DNA of 64,000 nt from Anodontia alba (GCA_964016985.1 OZ024837.1:37330591-37394590); one strand, 5' to 3'; positions 53,901 to 61,026 are shown, counted from the stretch's first letter. Notes: a model not told the origin generated them from the sequence alone. Program-made: numbers and translations.

Positions 53901-56619
53901 GTAACAAACACAGAACCCAAAACATCTTTACACAAAACACAAGATGACATATAGGCTTCCGTATTTTTCACTTTCTACTCTGTGATCAATAGGCGCATTT
54001 TAAATGATTCAGTGAAAGTAGAATATTGTTCAAACCATTAATAGGGCATGAGTAGTTATTGTTCATATACAGACTTAACTGGAATGGATACTCTCTCAGG
54101 GGAGGCAACATTGTCAAAATTGTTTTGCCTCCCTTCTAAAATTCCTTTTAGAGTAGACCCTTTCCTTAGGGTACTTTATGGCCAGGAAAGCAAACATGAA
54201 GTCATAAAAGTTAATTCCCTTGTAAACATTACATGTACGAAAACATGCCTATTCAAATATATTGAAAATTTTACAACCAAAAATGGAAAATTTTCCGATA
54301 AAAAATTCTGCTGTTTTTCGTATTTCTGCTCAAAGCATAAATTATGGATACTCGTTGGAACCGCCTCGGCGAGGCGGTTCTAACGAGTACCCATAATCTA
54401 TGTTTTTTAAGCAAAATAAGAAAAAAAAAGTATAATTTATACCCCTGTAAACCCCAGTTTTACTATATAAATGTGGGGTATAATGGGGGCAAAATTATAT
54501 AGGTGTGTTTTCGTGATGATGTATATCAAGCCCGCTTCTATGGGCTAATTCAGCAGACGACAAATTGATGACCTCTTTTTCTTTTCCTAGAAAACAGGTT
54601 TTGACATTTGATGCAAATTGTCTCATTGAAAAAAGGTAAAGACGTTTCATACAAATTGTCTGCATTGGAGACAATTTGAATGAAATGTCAAAATCTGTTT
54701 TCTGGGAAAATAAGAAAAATATTTCAAACTGTTGTCCGCTGAAAATTTAGTTATTATTTTATCATACACATATAAATAAACGTCAAAAAAGATTGCCTTG
54801 TAAACAAAGAACATACTACGGATTAGAAAATAGAAGTTTCGGTTTTGTTGAAACTCTTCATAAGCAGTAATGAAGTTTGCAACACTGCTTATGCCCTCTA
54901 GCGTATACAAAAACAGCAAGAGTCAAGGTTTGCCCATCCAGCCTCAAAGCCTAATTAGGACTTTTTCTGTTTGATATCAGATTGTACAGTAGCCAAAGAT
55001 TTTACAAGCAGGAGACGGATGCGCAGGCTGATCTAGGTCTTTGTTGTTTTCATATATCCAAAGGGAAAAGGATACGCTATCAGTGGGAGGCAATCCTGTC
55101 AGAATAAATTTTTTTTTCTGCCTGCATTCTGAAAAGGACTATACTCTGAAAGAAAAGCATTTGCTTCCAAAAGATACTTTTTTTTTCTACAGTGTAGACT
55201 CCTTCTCAGAAGGGGCTTAGTTTGCAAGAATGGTTGGTTTGGAGTTTAACGGCCCAATCAATACAATTAAGGTCACGTCGAGCCGGACAGTTTGCCCAAC
55301 CACACTTTTTTCTGGACAGGCTTAGTCCTCTAAGCGGTTATCAGTACTTGTGCACAATCATTCGCCAACTGCCCTTCTTGTATCAGCGATAGAGAGAATA
55401 ACCGTAGAAAATCGGTATATATAAGATGTCTCCGTATAAAAATGGCAGAAAATCTAACATGTTACCTTAACACAGTGCCTGGCGTCCAATAAAAAGGGAT
55501 ATCGGCAAACAGTGTAGACCCAGATCAGACGCCGCAGAACGAGGCGTCTGATCTTGGTCTACACTATTTGCATTAAATACAGGGATTCCTATAAAACTTA
55601 GTAATAATAAAATCTACTCTCCTTTCGACATCTTTCGGAAAGTTTATTTTTTGCTTGACACTTTACGCAGAAGTAAATTTGCAAACTTTTAGCATGATTA
55701 GAGGCAAAACAATTTGTCTTAAGTACCTATTTTAATCAGTGATTTTTTTTTTTTTTAAAGAAATCGAATGTTTTCATTTTTTCCATTGTAAAAAAAACGG
55801 TTGCAAATACGCAAAAATCGATAGGGTAAGTCGTATGGATGCAAGATTTCAACAAGTTCCACTTGTTCAAAATTTCTGAAATTTTGACAATGTTGTTAAG
55901 GAAGATCAATAACTTAAAACAAGTGAAGAAAAGCAAAAACATTTTTTAATATAACAATTCCAAAAATTTAGTTTACTATAGAAATTGCATAGGGCAGACA
56001 CATATTTGGCCTAAAAATTAATTTTGAGTGAATAGAAACGACAAATAGTTTCTGATAAGATATTTTCACTCACAAATAAATTTTTTCCATTTAGAACAAA
56101 AGCCGATTAAAAAACGTCTTTCCGAAGCATGTCGAAAGCACAATAGCGTCCCATAAAAAGAGATATTTGCAAAAAGTGTAGACCCAGATCAGACGCCGCA
56201 GAATGCGGCGTCTGATCTTGGTATACACTGTTTGCATTATATACAGGAATTCCTATAAAACAAAGTAATGATAAAAAACAACAACAAAAAACTAACCAGA
56301 CACCCTACTATTGGAAACAGACCGGTCTCCAAAGAGTTTTCGTAGAAGAGTCCACTACTAGACGTACATGGGTTAGAGTAGACTCCTCCTCAGAAATGGC
56401 TTGGTACGCAGGAAAGCAGGCGGCTCGGCAGGCGGGAAGTCGCATAAAATGTCTCCCTTGTAAAAATGGCAGAAAATCTAATAGGGGTATATTCAGCCCA
56501 TTTAAACCCGCATTTTCTTGTTTTTCTCAGGAAATAGAGGGGGCGCTCAAGAGGCAGAGGAAGTCGAGATTGAATGGGAACCAGCAGAACCAAAAGAACA
56601 GGAAACTACCACACATTAA
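41618..56619 (+). CDS. Secreted-type cysteine-rich (lustrin-like) multi-module protein, 5' end not found
   Basis: Exons 41618-41794, 45613-45750, 47415-47552, 52493-53191 and 56531-56619. All introns are GT-AG and phase 1, so each internal exon is a symmetric 1-1 module. The first three each encode one six-cysteine domain ending GICC. Spacing C-x9-C-x7-C-x5-C-x12-CC is identical in modules 2 and 3; module 1 is C-x14-C-x11-C-x5-C-x10-CC. The pattern resembles lustrin-type and EB/WAP-like extracellular repeats; this is judged by eye. Then comes 233 codons rich in Ser, Thr, Glu and Asn with NKT/NET sequons, and a short acidic tail ending ETTTH-stop. Signal peptide and start codon were not identified, so more 5' exons probably exist. 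An extracellular or shell-matrix/immune role is possible but unproven. Confidence 0.72.
41850..41912. repeat. (TTTA)n-rich tract
   Basis: Imperfect tttatttattttatttatt run after the module 1 donor. Confidence 0.85.
42189..42392. mobile_element. Pogo-like MITE, family O
   Basis: TA-CAGTAAAACCTGTATAAGA and the inverse cttacacaggttttactg-TA. A nearly perfect 200-bp palindrome with tip aattttgctagcaaaatt. TA target duplication visible. Confidence 0.88.
42543..42878. mobile_element. Pogo-like MITE, family M, copy 2
   Basis: TA-CAGACAACCCACTTTATA and gtaacgatggttcactg-TA. Inner ttcgttataatgacaatttg actg and a shortened core gtgaggcgattctaccaaat. Runs inverted relative to copy 1. Confidence 0.8.
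42921..43240. mobile_element. Pogo-like MITE, family C, copy 3
   Basis: TA-CAGTCGAACCGCAATAGCT and agaggttcgactg-TA. Tip tactcattagaatcgcatca / gaggcgattctaatgaatac. The clearest family C copy. Confidence 0.88.
43246..43720. mobile_element. Inverted-repeat element with a minisatellite as its interior
   Basis: Left agagcacatctgaataccaa at and right the inverse atttggtattcagatatgct ct flank the 25-bp minisatellite. Weaker pairing continues outward (cttttaacacttggctgg against ctagtcaagagctgaaag). Confidence 0.65.
43296..43618 (+). repeat. 25-bp minisatellite, about 13 units
   Basis: The unit gatgtagataccgatattga tatat has g/t alternation (gatgta / gatgtt). The array is recent, with few substitutions and one shortened unit near 43558. 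The minus-strand YINIGIYIIYQYRY frame is an artefact. Confidence 0.96.
43880..44335. repeat. Family G palindromic repeats (two)
   Basis: 43915-44010 is a decayed copy. At 44155-44330, gcgccaagcgaagattcaga ccagcttgcgcattcgcgca gtctgatcagg and ggcaatgaagactgtgatcg gactgcgcggatgcgcaggc tgat form paired hairpins. Confidence 0.6.
44441..44590 (+). mobile_element. tRNA-derived SINE, family P
   Basis: A box TAGCTCAGTTGTTAGAGCG and B box GGTTCGACCCC at tRNA spacing, then tcataccaaagactttaaaa atgatattagctgctctttc. The acceptor ends do not pair (ggcaca / tgtcat), so it is not a functional tRNA. Confidence 0.7.
44626..44757. repeat. Nearly perfect long palindrome with GC-rich tip
   Basis: actagtcaaaactactgccc gaggtgccgtggacagctcg atgtactattgccc and its inverse, tip gaggccggcggccgag. 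Arms of about 60 bp with only a few mismatches. Confidence 0.9.
44760..45200. repeat. Flank of the palindrome with recurring ttgacgtca motifs
   Basis: Motifs agtcaaaactgttg, agttaaaactattgaccg, gttgacgtca and gtgacgtca recur; cgcgcgcgcc at 45009. No gene recognised. The tgacgtca 8-mers match the palindromic CRE consensus, but as part of a repeat. Confidence 0.4.
45206..45486. mobile_element. Palindromic MITE, family H, copy 1
   Basis: attacgaaaacacgtctagt at the left and taggcatgtttccgtgatg at the right. Perfect tip gggtactcgttagaaccgcc / ggcggttctaacgaataccc. The subterminal arms differ (attcaaatatactg against accccagttttactatataa). Confidence 0.85.
45613..45750 (+). CDS. Cysteine-rich module 2 exon
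   Basis: Acceptor aattacag, donor gtatgt, exactly 46 codons, phase 1-1. Reads KACGFGKPSPDVCGTIRRIK, then CPKHYKCVSNPDHADDWGIC CPKK. Confidence 0.85.
45802..46090. mobile_element. Family D half plus TTAA MITE family E, copy 6
   Basis: 45802-45874 is a family D left part (ttcagcagatggcattttga). TTAA at 45875 starts a family E copy (tgttcctactgaactctgac; tip gtcggctttcttaagaagcc gac; right end cagcatgacaagggtcaa). The right TTAA has become TCAA. Confidence 0.6.
46091..46123. repeat. Poly(A) tract
   Basis: About 31 A residues. Confidence 0.95.
46321..46554. mobile_element. Family G palindrome with defined ends
   Basis: Ends GAGCCAGCGCA and TGCGCTGGCTC, flanked by ATTT at 46317-46320 and 46555-46558. 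The empty unit has one ATTT. The interior has two hairpins (agactcagatcagcttgggc.. and cgaataccctgatcagactg..). Confidence 0.85.
46914..47141. mobile_element. Family G palindrome, second copy at the same site
   Basis: agccagcgcatgacaagacc and the inverse gtcgtgcgctggctc, inside unit 3 of the triplication. The left flank has mutated. Confidence 0.8.
47260..47405. mobile_element. Family F-type MITE ending at an exon acceptor
   Basis: acctgttgatttgtctaaaa, hairpin tggcaaatagggtagaccct / gatatgggtctgcactgttt g, right arm tatctgtccgaatactaagg. Ends about 10 bp before the module 3 exon. Confidence 0.7.
47415..47552 (+). CDS. Cysteine-rich module 3 exon
   Basis: Acceptor acattttcag, donor gtaaat, exactly 46 codons, phase 1-1. 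Reads TKQCKFGKSSGNVCGTVLGL, then PCPTNYECVADPTLADDWGI CCPKT. Cysteine spacing is the same as module 2, so they are recent duplicates at exon level. Confidence 0.85.
47586..47752. repeat. Family G repeat, truncated by a family J element
   Basis: cgaaaaagtgccttcgagcg tgcgcaaaat and gacagtgaagatcctgatca gactgcacgaat; the expected inverse arm is absent where family J starts. Confidence 0.6.
47752..48268. mobile_element. Family J non-autonomous element, copy 3
   Basis: Left ctcggaaagacattttttgc ttggcg and right caagcaaaaaacgtctttcc gagtgatgtcgaaagg. A poly(A) run at 47901-47934. About 517 bp, no transposase. Confidence 0.78.
48425..48550. repeat. Family I relic
   Basis: tttctgaaaagggggtcttc tctaaaaggaaagaatttgc gcccttta then a small unrelated palindrome aaatgtagatttgtagaatt ttctacatttctacg. 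Confidence 0.4.
48580..48913. mobile_element. Pogo-like MITE, family N, copy 2
   Basis: cactcgactctcgttatctc gg and the inverse cgagataacgggagtcaact g-TA. Tip gaaattgctccttaggagca atttc. Confidence 0.75.
49010..49250. repeat. Family G palindromic repeat
   Basis: gcgcccaacgaagactcaaa tcagcctgtgcatctgcgca ctctgatcagtcttcgttgt ccgc and a second hairpin cgcagcgaagattcttatta gactgcgcgaatgcacaggc tgat. Confidence 0.7.
49295..49518. mobile_element. Family F-type MITE, CCTTTCAGTCC-arm variant, copy 2
   Basis: aacctttcactcctgag at the left and tgcaggactgaaaggg-TTAA at the right. Perfect tip gatgagacggctcgtaacga gccgtctcat. Inverted relative to 9564-9750. Confidence 0.75.
49520..49870. other. Nothing recognised
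   Basis: AT-rich, with no exon or inverted repeat identified. Confidence 0.45.
49879..49936. repeat. Perfect 58-bp palindrome, no spacer
   Basis: gctctcgacttcaagacaga cctacccgat followed at once by its complement; centre cccgatcggg. No mismatch in 29-bp arms. Confidence 0.95.
49975..50036 (-). mobile_element. SINE fragment, minus strand
   Basis: gagaatgaccgtagaaaata tttcatgatcaatctccacg aaag is the inverse of the SINE body next to the B box. Confidence 0.6.
50037..50460 (+). repeat. Tandem repeat, about 36-bp units, about 11 copies
   Basis: The unit tgtacttacccgatctcaga ttcactaagagtttat recurs with growing divergence at both ends. Noncoding. Confidence 0.92.
50505..50600. repeat. Pogo-like family C half element
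   Basis: ttgaatttcaatggcccaaa caacttttggaccatggaga tttgttctagaaatgg .. gagcaactgagggttaa corresponds to one arm of family C. Confidence 0.5.
50605..50968 (+). mobile_element. tRNA-derived SINE interrupted by a MITE
   Basis: gttcgaattctagctcgacc (B box), gtggcgactgatcatgg, then after the nested family T element gatgattcaagaaggactgt, gtgagtaggttgagtgaccg and attgactgggtcgtaaaact ..caaacaaac. The A-box part is lost. Confidence 0.75.
50718..50823. mobile_element. Short palindromic MITE, family T, copy 2 (nested)
   Basis: CCCAGGCAGCATTCTACGTA and the inverse tacgtagaatgctagctggg. Tip gggccgtcatcggcccgtca / tgacgggccgatgacggccc. Splits the SINE. Confidence 0.9.
51068..51252. mobile_element. Hybrid TTAA MITE: AAAGCGCC arms with a family D core
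   Basis: TTAA-CCCTAAAGCGCCAAGCAAA and ttggcgtt-TTAA outer arms, but an interior of cagacaacagtttgagatac, gatatttcatgcaaatgc and gtcgtctgctgcag, as in family D. Confidence 0.65.
51268..51480. mobile_element. TTAA MITE with AAAGCGCC arms and GCAAACA core, copy 1
   Basis: TTAA-CCCTTAAAGCGCCAAG and actggcgctttaaggg-TTAA. Core aggcaaacaatgtggaccct gatcagactgctctgggtcc acactgtttgc. Sits 16 bp from the hybrid element. Confidence 0.85.
51490..51790. other. Intronic stretch with a possible unproven exon
   Basis: 51578-51648 reads MANSELANMTIYDLQTSEEQ DYT before gtgaga. It could join 52142-52199 in phase, but no family was recognised. Confidence 0.2.
51795..51965. mobile_element. Family F-type MITE, CTGTTGATGTGTCT arm
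   Basis: Perfect hairpin aaacagtgtagaccctgatc agacgccgcgttctgcggcg tctgatcagggtctacactg ttt. Outer right arm acctaatacttagggttatt. Confidence 0.82.
52493..53191 (+). CDS. Ser/Thr/Glu-rich mucin-like exon
   Basis: Acceptor ccattgcag, donor gtaaga, 233 codons open, phase 1-1. Begins GGQTQTISPTWTAESRSVQH. Positions 52807-52960 hold four degenerate repeats of about 12 residues (SHNKTEADMS, MHNKPEVSTT, SHNNPEASTA, SQNETEAENE). Sequons NKT and NET suggest N-glycosylation; many Thr suggest O-glycosylation. Read-through past the donor runs into a SINE, which supports splicing there. Confidence 0.72.
53243..53398 (-). mobile_element. SINE fragment, minus strand
   Basis: ggtttggagtttaacggcc.. agacatgtcgagcctgtcag tttaccaaacaacacttttc and gtacttgtgcacattctttc gcc are the inverse of the SINE 3' half at 10351-10647. 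Confidence 0.75.
53405..53480. repeat. Family F core hairpin only
   Basis: agcaaacagtgtagaaccag atcagacgccac / acggcgtctgttctgac without recognisable outer arms. Confidence 0.55.
53581..53962. mobile_element. Family K non-autonomous element, copy 1
   Basis: acgggagctatatgtggcgt tgtgttttg at the left and caaaacacaagatgacatat aggcttccgt at the right. Long inverted arms enclose gccaattcactggcaaccta tggccagtgactttacc. Copy 2 at 59842-60207. Confidence 0.78.
54073..54225. repeat. Family I element, copy
   Basis: aatggatactctctcagggg aggcaacattgtcaaaattg ttttgcctcccttc, then ttttagagtagaccctttcc ttagggtactttatggccag and gaagtcataaaagtt. Confidence 0.55.
54233..54518. mobile_element. Palindromic MITE, family H, copy 2
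   Basis: tacgaaaacatgcctattca aatatattg and ataggtgtgttttcgtga. Tip ggatactcgttggaaccgcc / ggcggttctaacgagtaccc. Confidence 0.85.
54535..54750. mobile_element. Family D MITE, copy 9
   Basis: gctaattcagcagacgacaa attgatg and tgttgtccgctgaaaattta. The core is partly duplicated: ttgacatttgatgcaaattg tctcattg and then catacaaattgtctgcattg gagacaatttgaatgaaatg. Confidence 0.7.
55062..55222. repeat. Family I element, copy
   Basis: gggaaaaggatacgctatca gtgggaggcaatcctgtcag and ggactatactctgaaagaaa agcatttgcttcc .. tgtagactccttctcagaag gggc. Confidence 0.5.
55230..55416 (-). mobile_element. tRNA-derived SINE, minus strand, head missing
   Basis: ggttggtttggagtttaacg gcccaatcaatac..gtcgagccggacagtttgcc caaccacactttttt..ctaagcggttatcagtactt gtgcac..gagagaataaccgtagaaaa, the inverse of the SINE body and tail. 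Confidence 0.8.
55485..55582. mobile_element. Family F core hairpin
   Basis: tcggcaaacagtgtagaccc agatcagacgccgcag / gaggcgtctgatcttggtct acactatttgc. Confidence 0.65.
55622..56138. mobile_element. Family J non-autonomous element, copy 4
   Basis: Left ctttcgacatctttcggaaa gttt and right aaacgtctttccgaagcatg tcgaaag. Internal caagttccacttgttcaaaa tttctgaaattttgacaat. The best-preserved termini of the family. Confidence 0.82.
56145..56376. mobile_element. Family F MITE, inverted copy
   Basis: gcaaaaagtgtagacccaga tcagacgccgcagaatgcgg cgtctg and, to the right, ccagacaccctactattgga aacagaccgg .. gtacatggg-TTA. The inverse of 38602-38826. Confidence 0.7.
56531..56619 (+). CDS. Acidic terminal exon and stop
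   Basis: Acceptor tttttctcag. With the incoming phase 1 base it reads NRGGAQEAEEVEIEWEPAEP, then KEQETTTH and TAA at 56617-56619. The stop codon lies in the TTAA target of the MITE that follows. In-phase joining and acidic, Thr-rich composition like the previous exon support it. Confidence 0.6.
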
Positions 56620-56827
56620 CGCTTAGCACTCTGGGTAAATTTTTCAGCAGACGACAGTTTTGAATATTTTCTTATTTTCCCTAGGAAACCGGATTTGGCA
56701 TTTCATGCAAATTTCCTCAAGGGAGACAATTTGCATGACATGTCCACTCTTGTTGTCTGGGAAAAAATAAGAAAAATCTTATCAATTTGTCGTCTGCTGA
56801 ATTAGCCAAGAGAGTGGTAAAGGTTAA
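56616..56827. mobile_element. Family D MITE, copy 10, inserted at a stop codon
   Basis: TTAA at 56616-56619, cgcttagcactctgggtaaa tttttcagcagacgacag, core atttcatgcaaatttcctca / gagacaatttgcatgacatg, gtcgtctgctgaattagcca agagagtggtaaagg-TTAA at 56824-56827. Confidence 0.88.
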
Positions 56828-56832
56828 ATAAA
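56827..56832 (+). promoter_or_regulatory. Poly(A) signal AATAAA, cysteine-rich gene
   Basis: AATAAA overlaps the right-hand TTAA of the MITE at 56616-56827, 208 bp after the stop. Removing the MITE and one TTAA would put this hexamer right after the stop codon. Confidence 0.5.
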
Positions 56833-56867
56833 CATCCATGAATGAACAAATTGTCAGGGTTTATGCT

Positions 56868-57066
56868 AATTGAGCCGGGGCACAGAATTTCCTACAAGAG
56901 TGCATGTGTGCCAAGCGAAACCTCAGCTCAGCCTGCCCATGCGCGCAATCTGATCAGAGTCTGTGTAGCCAAAGACCCAAAGCGTCTTCAGGCGGACAGT
57001 GAATACTTTTATCTGAGTCTTTGCTGGGCGCACACGCGATCTTGTAAGAAATACTATGCCTCGGCT
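56868..57066. repeat. Family G palindromic repeat
   Basis: tgagccggggcacagaattt cctacaagagtgcatgtgtg ccaagcg .. cagcctgcccatgcgcgcaa tctgatcag .. ctttgctgggcgcacacgcg atcttgtaagaaatactatg cctcggctcca. Confidence 0.65.
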
Positions 57067-57068
57067 CC

Positions 57069-57343
57069 ATCACGAAAACATGCCTATATAATTTGACCCC
57101 TTAAACCCCACTTTTATATAGTAAAACTGGGGTTTACAGGGGTATACAATATTTTTCTTATTTCTGTTCAAAAACATAGATTGTGGGTACTCGTTAGAAC
57201 CGCCTGGCCGAGGCGGTTCTAACGAGTACCAACAATCTATGGTTTGAGCAGAAATATAAAAAAATATCAGAGTTTTTATCTGAATTTTTTCCTTTTTTGG
57301 TGGTAAAATTTTCAGTATATTTGAATAGGCATGTTTTCGTAAT
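57069..57343. mobile_element. Palindromic MITE, family H, copy 3
   Basis: atcacgaaaacatgcctata taatttgacc and tttgaataggcatgttttcg t. Tip gggtactcgttagaaccgcc / aggcggttctaacgagtacc. Inverted relative to copies 1 and 2. Confidence 0.88.
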
Positions 57344-57346
57344 CAC

Positions 57347-57665
57347 TGTAAAAAAGATCCCGTAGATTTTACGGTAGATTCTGGCAACTGACTGCCAGTA
57401 CATGTACCGTAAATTTTGCGGGCGACTGTAGATTATTTACAGTAATTATTACGCATGGTAAGGCAGTGCAGGGCAAGGTAAGTAACGTATAGGACATAGT
57501 AGGGATGTGAGCAACGCACTGTATCCTAAGCTTACACATCCTTACCCCATCCTACGAGGTAATTCCAGCAAAAGTTCTATGGCCCCCATAAAAACTTACG
57601 GTAAAGGTGCTGGCAGCCAGTTGCCCGTAGTTACCGTAAAATCTACGGGAATTTTTTTCAGTGTA
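57347..57665. mobile_element. Element with CACTGTAAAAAAGATCCCGT ends
   Basis: Left cactgtaaaaaagatcccgt agattttacggta and right the inverse taccgtaaaatctacgggaa tttttttcagtg. Second inner pair ggcaactgactgccag / ctggcagccagttgcc. Abuts family H copy 3. Confidence 0.8.
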
Positions 57666-57837
57666 TATTCAATGACTGTTTTCAGGCAAATCAGGGTTTA
57701 ACGCATATAGTCAAGTTTCTCATTTCATACATTTTGCATGGTACTGTTTCCGATTTTTACCTAGCAACTGTAATTTATGTTAAGCGAATAGTAATCAGCT
57801 ATATACTTACAGGTAAATACACCCGTCTAGCGATAAA

Positions 57838-57839
57838 TG

Positions 57840-57875
<36 letters not shown>

Positions 57876-58065
57876 ACACACAAAAAAAAAAAAAAAAACA
57901 CACAAAAAAAACAAAAAAAAAAAACAAAAAAAAACAAAAACAAAAACAACAACAACAAAATAACAAGCGTTCTCTTACAAGTTTATCATAGCGGCCATAT
58001 TGAATCGGAAATCAGACAATTTTGGTGTCAATCCATTTCTATGGACCTGTTAATACATGAAATCG

Positions 58066-58097
<32 letters not shown>

Positions 58098-58110
58098 AAT
58101 AAAAAAAGGT
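57838..58110. repeat. A-rich low-complexity tracts
   Basis: A and ACAAA runs at 57838-57960 and 58069-58108. KKKKK open frames are artefacts. Confidence 0.9.
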
Positions 58111-58114
58111 AGAA

Positions 58115-59140
58115 GGTGTATTTAAAATACAGTTTGCATGCAAAATTTTATAATTGGTTTCAGACAGCTTTTATATACTTGGAATTTGTTTTGTATCAAC
58201 TGGGCCTATATCAAAATAAAGGACCTCTGACAGTAGCAATGTACATTTGCCTACAAAATGATGGAAAATAAAGTTTCAGTAAACTACTTACTTTTTATAG
58301 CACTGGACCTCTAGTGACCAATCATTACTGTTATAACTTTTCTGAATGAAATGCCCTAAATTTTGGCGAAATTGCCCATTTTTGCTATTGAAACACATGG
58401 AAAATAGTAAGAAATCCCCTTGCATCCACTAAAATATTTGCAGGCATTTTTATATGTATATTTTATATAATATATGTAAGTGGCTACCTGAGGCAAGGGA
58501 GGGGTTGCGGAAATGATGCCCTAGGGACAAAACCCACATTTTTCTCTCTCTCTCACTGAAGCAGTTTTAAGCATGGAAAGAATTAGGACTGGTTTAAATT
58601 GAACTATCTAACTGCTATGTCCTGGCACATTCATTTTGCTATACACTATAATTAATCCGTGTATATATTTAGCCATCTGCCTGACGTTTGTTGCAGAAAC
58701 GCAGCCTCCACTCAGCACCTTGCATATAAATAGCCTGAATCAGTCATGTGCATTTGGAAAGCAACTGTAAACACAAGATACCTGTGCATACATTGTGTAT
58801 ATAGTCAGTGATCTGGAACCCACAGGTGGATGTGGTATACACTATAGGGATCCAGTTAAGGAGTCAGATGTATTTTTATTTTTTATATTACTGTGACAAA
58901 AATGTCTTGGGTCCTTAATACGAGTATCGTCTTGTAGATCTAATGAGATTCCAAAACTTATCAATTTGTGTAAAAATGTCAAACCATACTGATAGTTATC
59001 TCTATGATAACCAACTTACCTGGAGCACCAGGATTACTGAACAATAAATGACAGCACTGCTACGAGGTATGTTAAATGTTTGACGCAAATTATATTTTTC
59101 TGTGGAAAACGTAAATTTATGCCGTCAAGTTTAGTCAAAT
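58115..59140. other. No gene or clear inverted repeat recognised
   Basis: AT-rich; short TATATA at 58452-58478. No domain-bearing open frame. Confidence 0.45.
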
Positions 59141-59414
59141 AATTGGCTGTGTACCCAAATATAACTGTATGTTTACTAAAGATATGCATAAACATTCACT
59201 TGCATGAAAAAAAGTCCAAACGTTGGATCAAGTTTATTTTTCAGAAAATGTTACCCATCTCTCCTAATACGGTGTCTGTAAGACAAATATCTAGGACAAC
59301 CCGCTTAAAAATAGGCAGATTGTCTCTAGAGGTCCTTGTATATTTTTCCGATTATAGGGTAAGCAATTTTCTTATATTGGAGCCTGTACTAATTAATACA
59401 TGTGTGAAACATTT

Positions 59415-59525
59415 CAATATAGGGATCAAACATGGTTTTTCATGCATTAACATTCACCAGGTCCCGTGGGAGGTGTTGAAAACCGAGGCCGAAGGCATTA
59501 AAAAACCATGTTCGATCGCTATTAT
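59415..59525. repeat. Inverted repeat gatcaaacatggttttt / aaaaaaccatgttcgatc
   Basis: Arms of about 20-30 bp around caccaggtcccgtgggaggt gttgaaaaccgaggccgaag gc. An open frame of 129 codons crosses it without any motif. Confidence 0.6.
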
Positions 59526-59699
59526 TGCATAAATACTGAAAATATTTGCTACATTTCGCGTTATTTCTTGCACTATTTTGTTTCGCCTTTTCACCGATGT
59601 CGCGCGAACGCTATTTCTGCGGACTACGCTCGTTCTGGGGCAGGGCAGTACACATCTCGTGACGGCAGCAATTCTGTGGCCCCGGTACGAGCATTTTGA

Positions 59700-59815
59700 A
59701 AGTTGCGTAGCCGTGCATTAACAGCGCGAGCCGTGCATTAACAGCGCGTGAATTGCCTTGTTAATACACGGCTTTTCGCCGGTTAATGCACGGCTGTTAA
59801 TAACGTGCGACATTG
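59700..59815. repeat. Repeat with gccgtgcattaacagcgcg units
   Basis: Two direct gccgtgcattaacagcgcg units, then inverse forms gttaatacacggc and ttaatgcacggctgttaa. A hairpin with duplicated left arm. Confidence 0.75.
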
Positions 59816-59841
59816 CTTTCATGCAATAATATTCGATAACT

Positions 59842-60207
59842 ACGGAAGCCTATATGTGACACTATGTTTTGTGTAAGAATGTTTTCAGTTTTGCGTTTGT
59901 AACTTGTGACTGAGTTTTCGCTTTTGTGTTCTGTGTTACGTCTTTTGACATGTGCGTTTTACCTTTTAAAGAGTGCGGTAAAGGACAAAAAAGAAAGTGT
60001 GGTGAAACAGGAAAAAAGAGTTTGTTATTTTTTCAGCTTTTTATATGCTTCACTATAGGTAATACCTGTAGCGTTTACGGTAAAGTCACTGGCCGAGGTT
60101 GCCAGTGCACTGCTGTTACTTTTTAAAGTCAAAACACTGAAATCACAAGATACAAACACAAAACACAAAGCATCCTTGCAGAAAACATGTCACATATAGG
60201 CTTCCGT
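59842..60207. mobile_element. Family K non-autonomous element, copy 2
   Basis: acggaagcctatatgtgaca ctatgttttgtg and gtcacatataggcttccgt. Inner cgtttacggtaaagtcactg gccgaggttgccagtgcact. 366 bp. Confidence 0.85.
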
Positions 60208-60315
60208 AACAGGTCCACCTCGACCCACCCAGAGCTTGTCTTGATCTATGGCTGTCCGTTTAATGTGACTATTATCTGGGGACAGTCGGGCATAGAGATA
60301 TTTTTTTGTCAAATA

Positions 60316-60538
60316 CAGTCAACCCTCTTTATACCTAGACTCGATACAACGACACAATTCGTTATAATGATGAATTGACTTGCACAGAACCTTCGCACAA
60401 AAGGTGGCAGATAATCAAAAATTAGGCATGAAGAAACAAGAATCAAGCAAAGTCTTTCTTACTTATGCACATTCTTTACGACCGCAACTTTATTTTGATA
60501 TCTTTATGAACAAATGATGTCGTAACGAGGGTTCACTG
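60316..60538. mobile_element. Pogo-like MITE, family M, copy 3
   Basis: TA-CAGTCAACCCTCTTTATAC and cgtaacgagggttcactg-TA. Inner tcgatacaacgacacaattc gttataatga. Confidence 0.8.
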
Positions 60539-60647
60539 TATACAGATATGTGTAGTTTTTATTGCATAGCATTCTACAGTGCCTCCACCTTTAAACCATT
60601 CATTCATATACTTCTTTTAATTCGTATATTTTGTATTTCATATCACA

Positions 60648-60925
60648 TCACGAAAACATGCCTATATAATTTTGACCCCCTTAAACCCCATTTTTATATA
60701 GTAAAACTGGGGTTTACCGGGGTATACAGTATTTTTTCTTATTCCTGCTCAAAAAAATAGATTGTGGGTACTCGTTAGAACCGCCTCGGCGATGCGGTTC
60801 TAACGAGTACCCACAATCTATATTTTGAGCAAAAATGAGAAAAATATCACAATTTTTCATCTTAATATTTTCGTATTTTTGGCGGTAAAATTTACAATGT
60901 ATTTGTATAGGCGTGTTTTCGTAAT
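60648..60925. mobile_element. Palindromic MITE, family H, copy 4
   Basis: catcacgaaaacatgcctat ataattttg and gtataggcgtgttttcgtaa tgat. Tip gggtactcgttagaaccgcc / tgcggttctaacgagtaccc. Confidence 0.88.
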
Positions 60926-61026
60926 GATATGCCATGTTTTATAACTTTCAGATAGAAAATAAATTTCATCAGCTTTATTCTGGTAAATTCTTATAAGTAA
61001 AAATGGGTCGCATTTTTAACATTTGA

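Noticed and set aside
59143..59532. 129-codon plus-strand frame
   Set aside because: No recognisable motif, and it crosses an inverted repeat.
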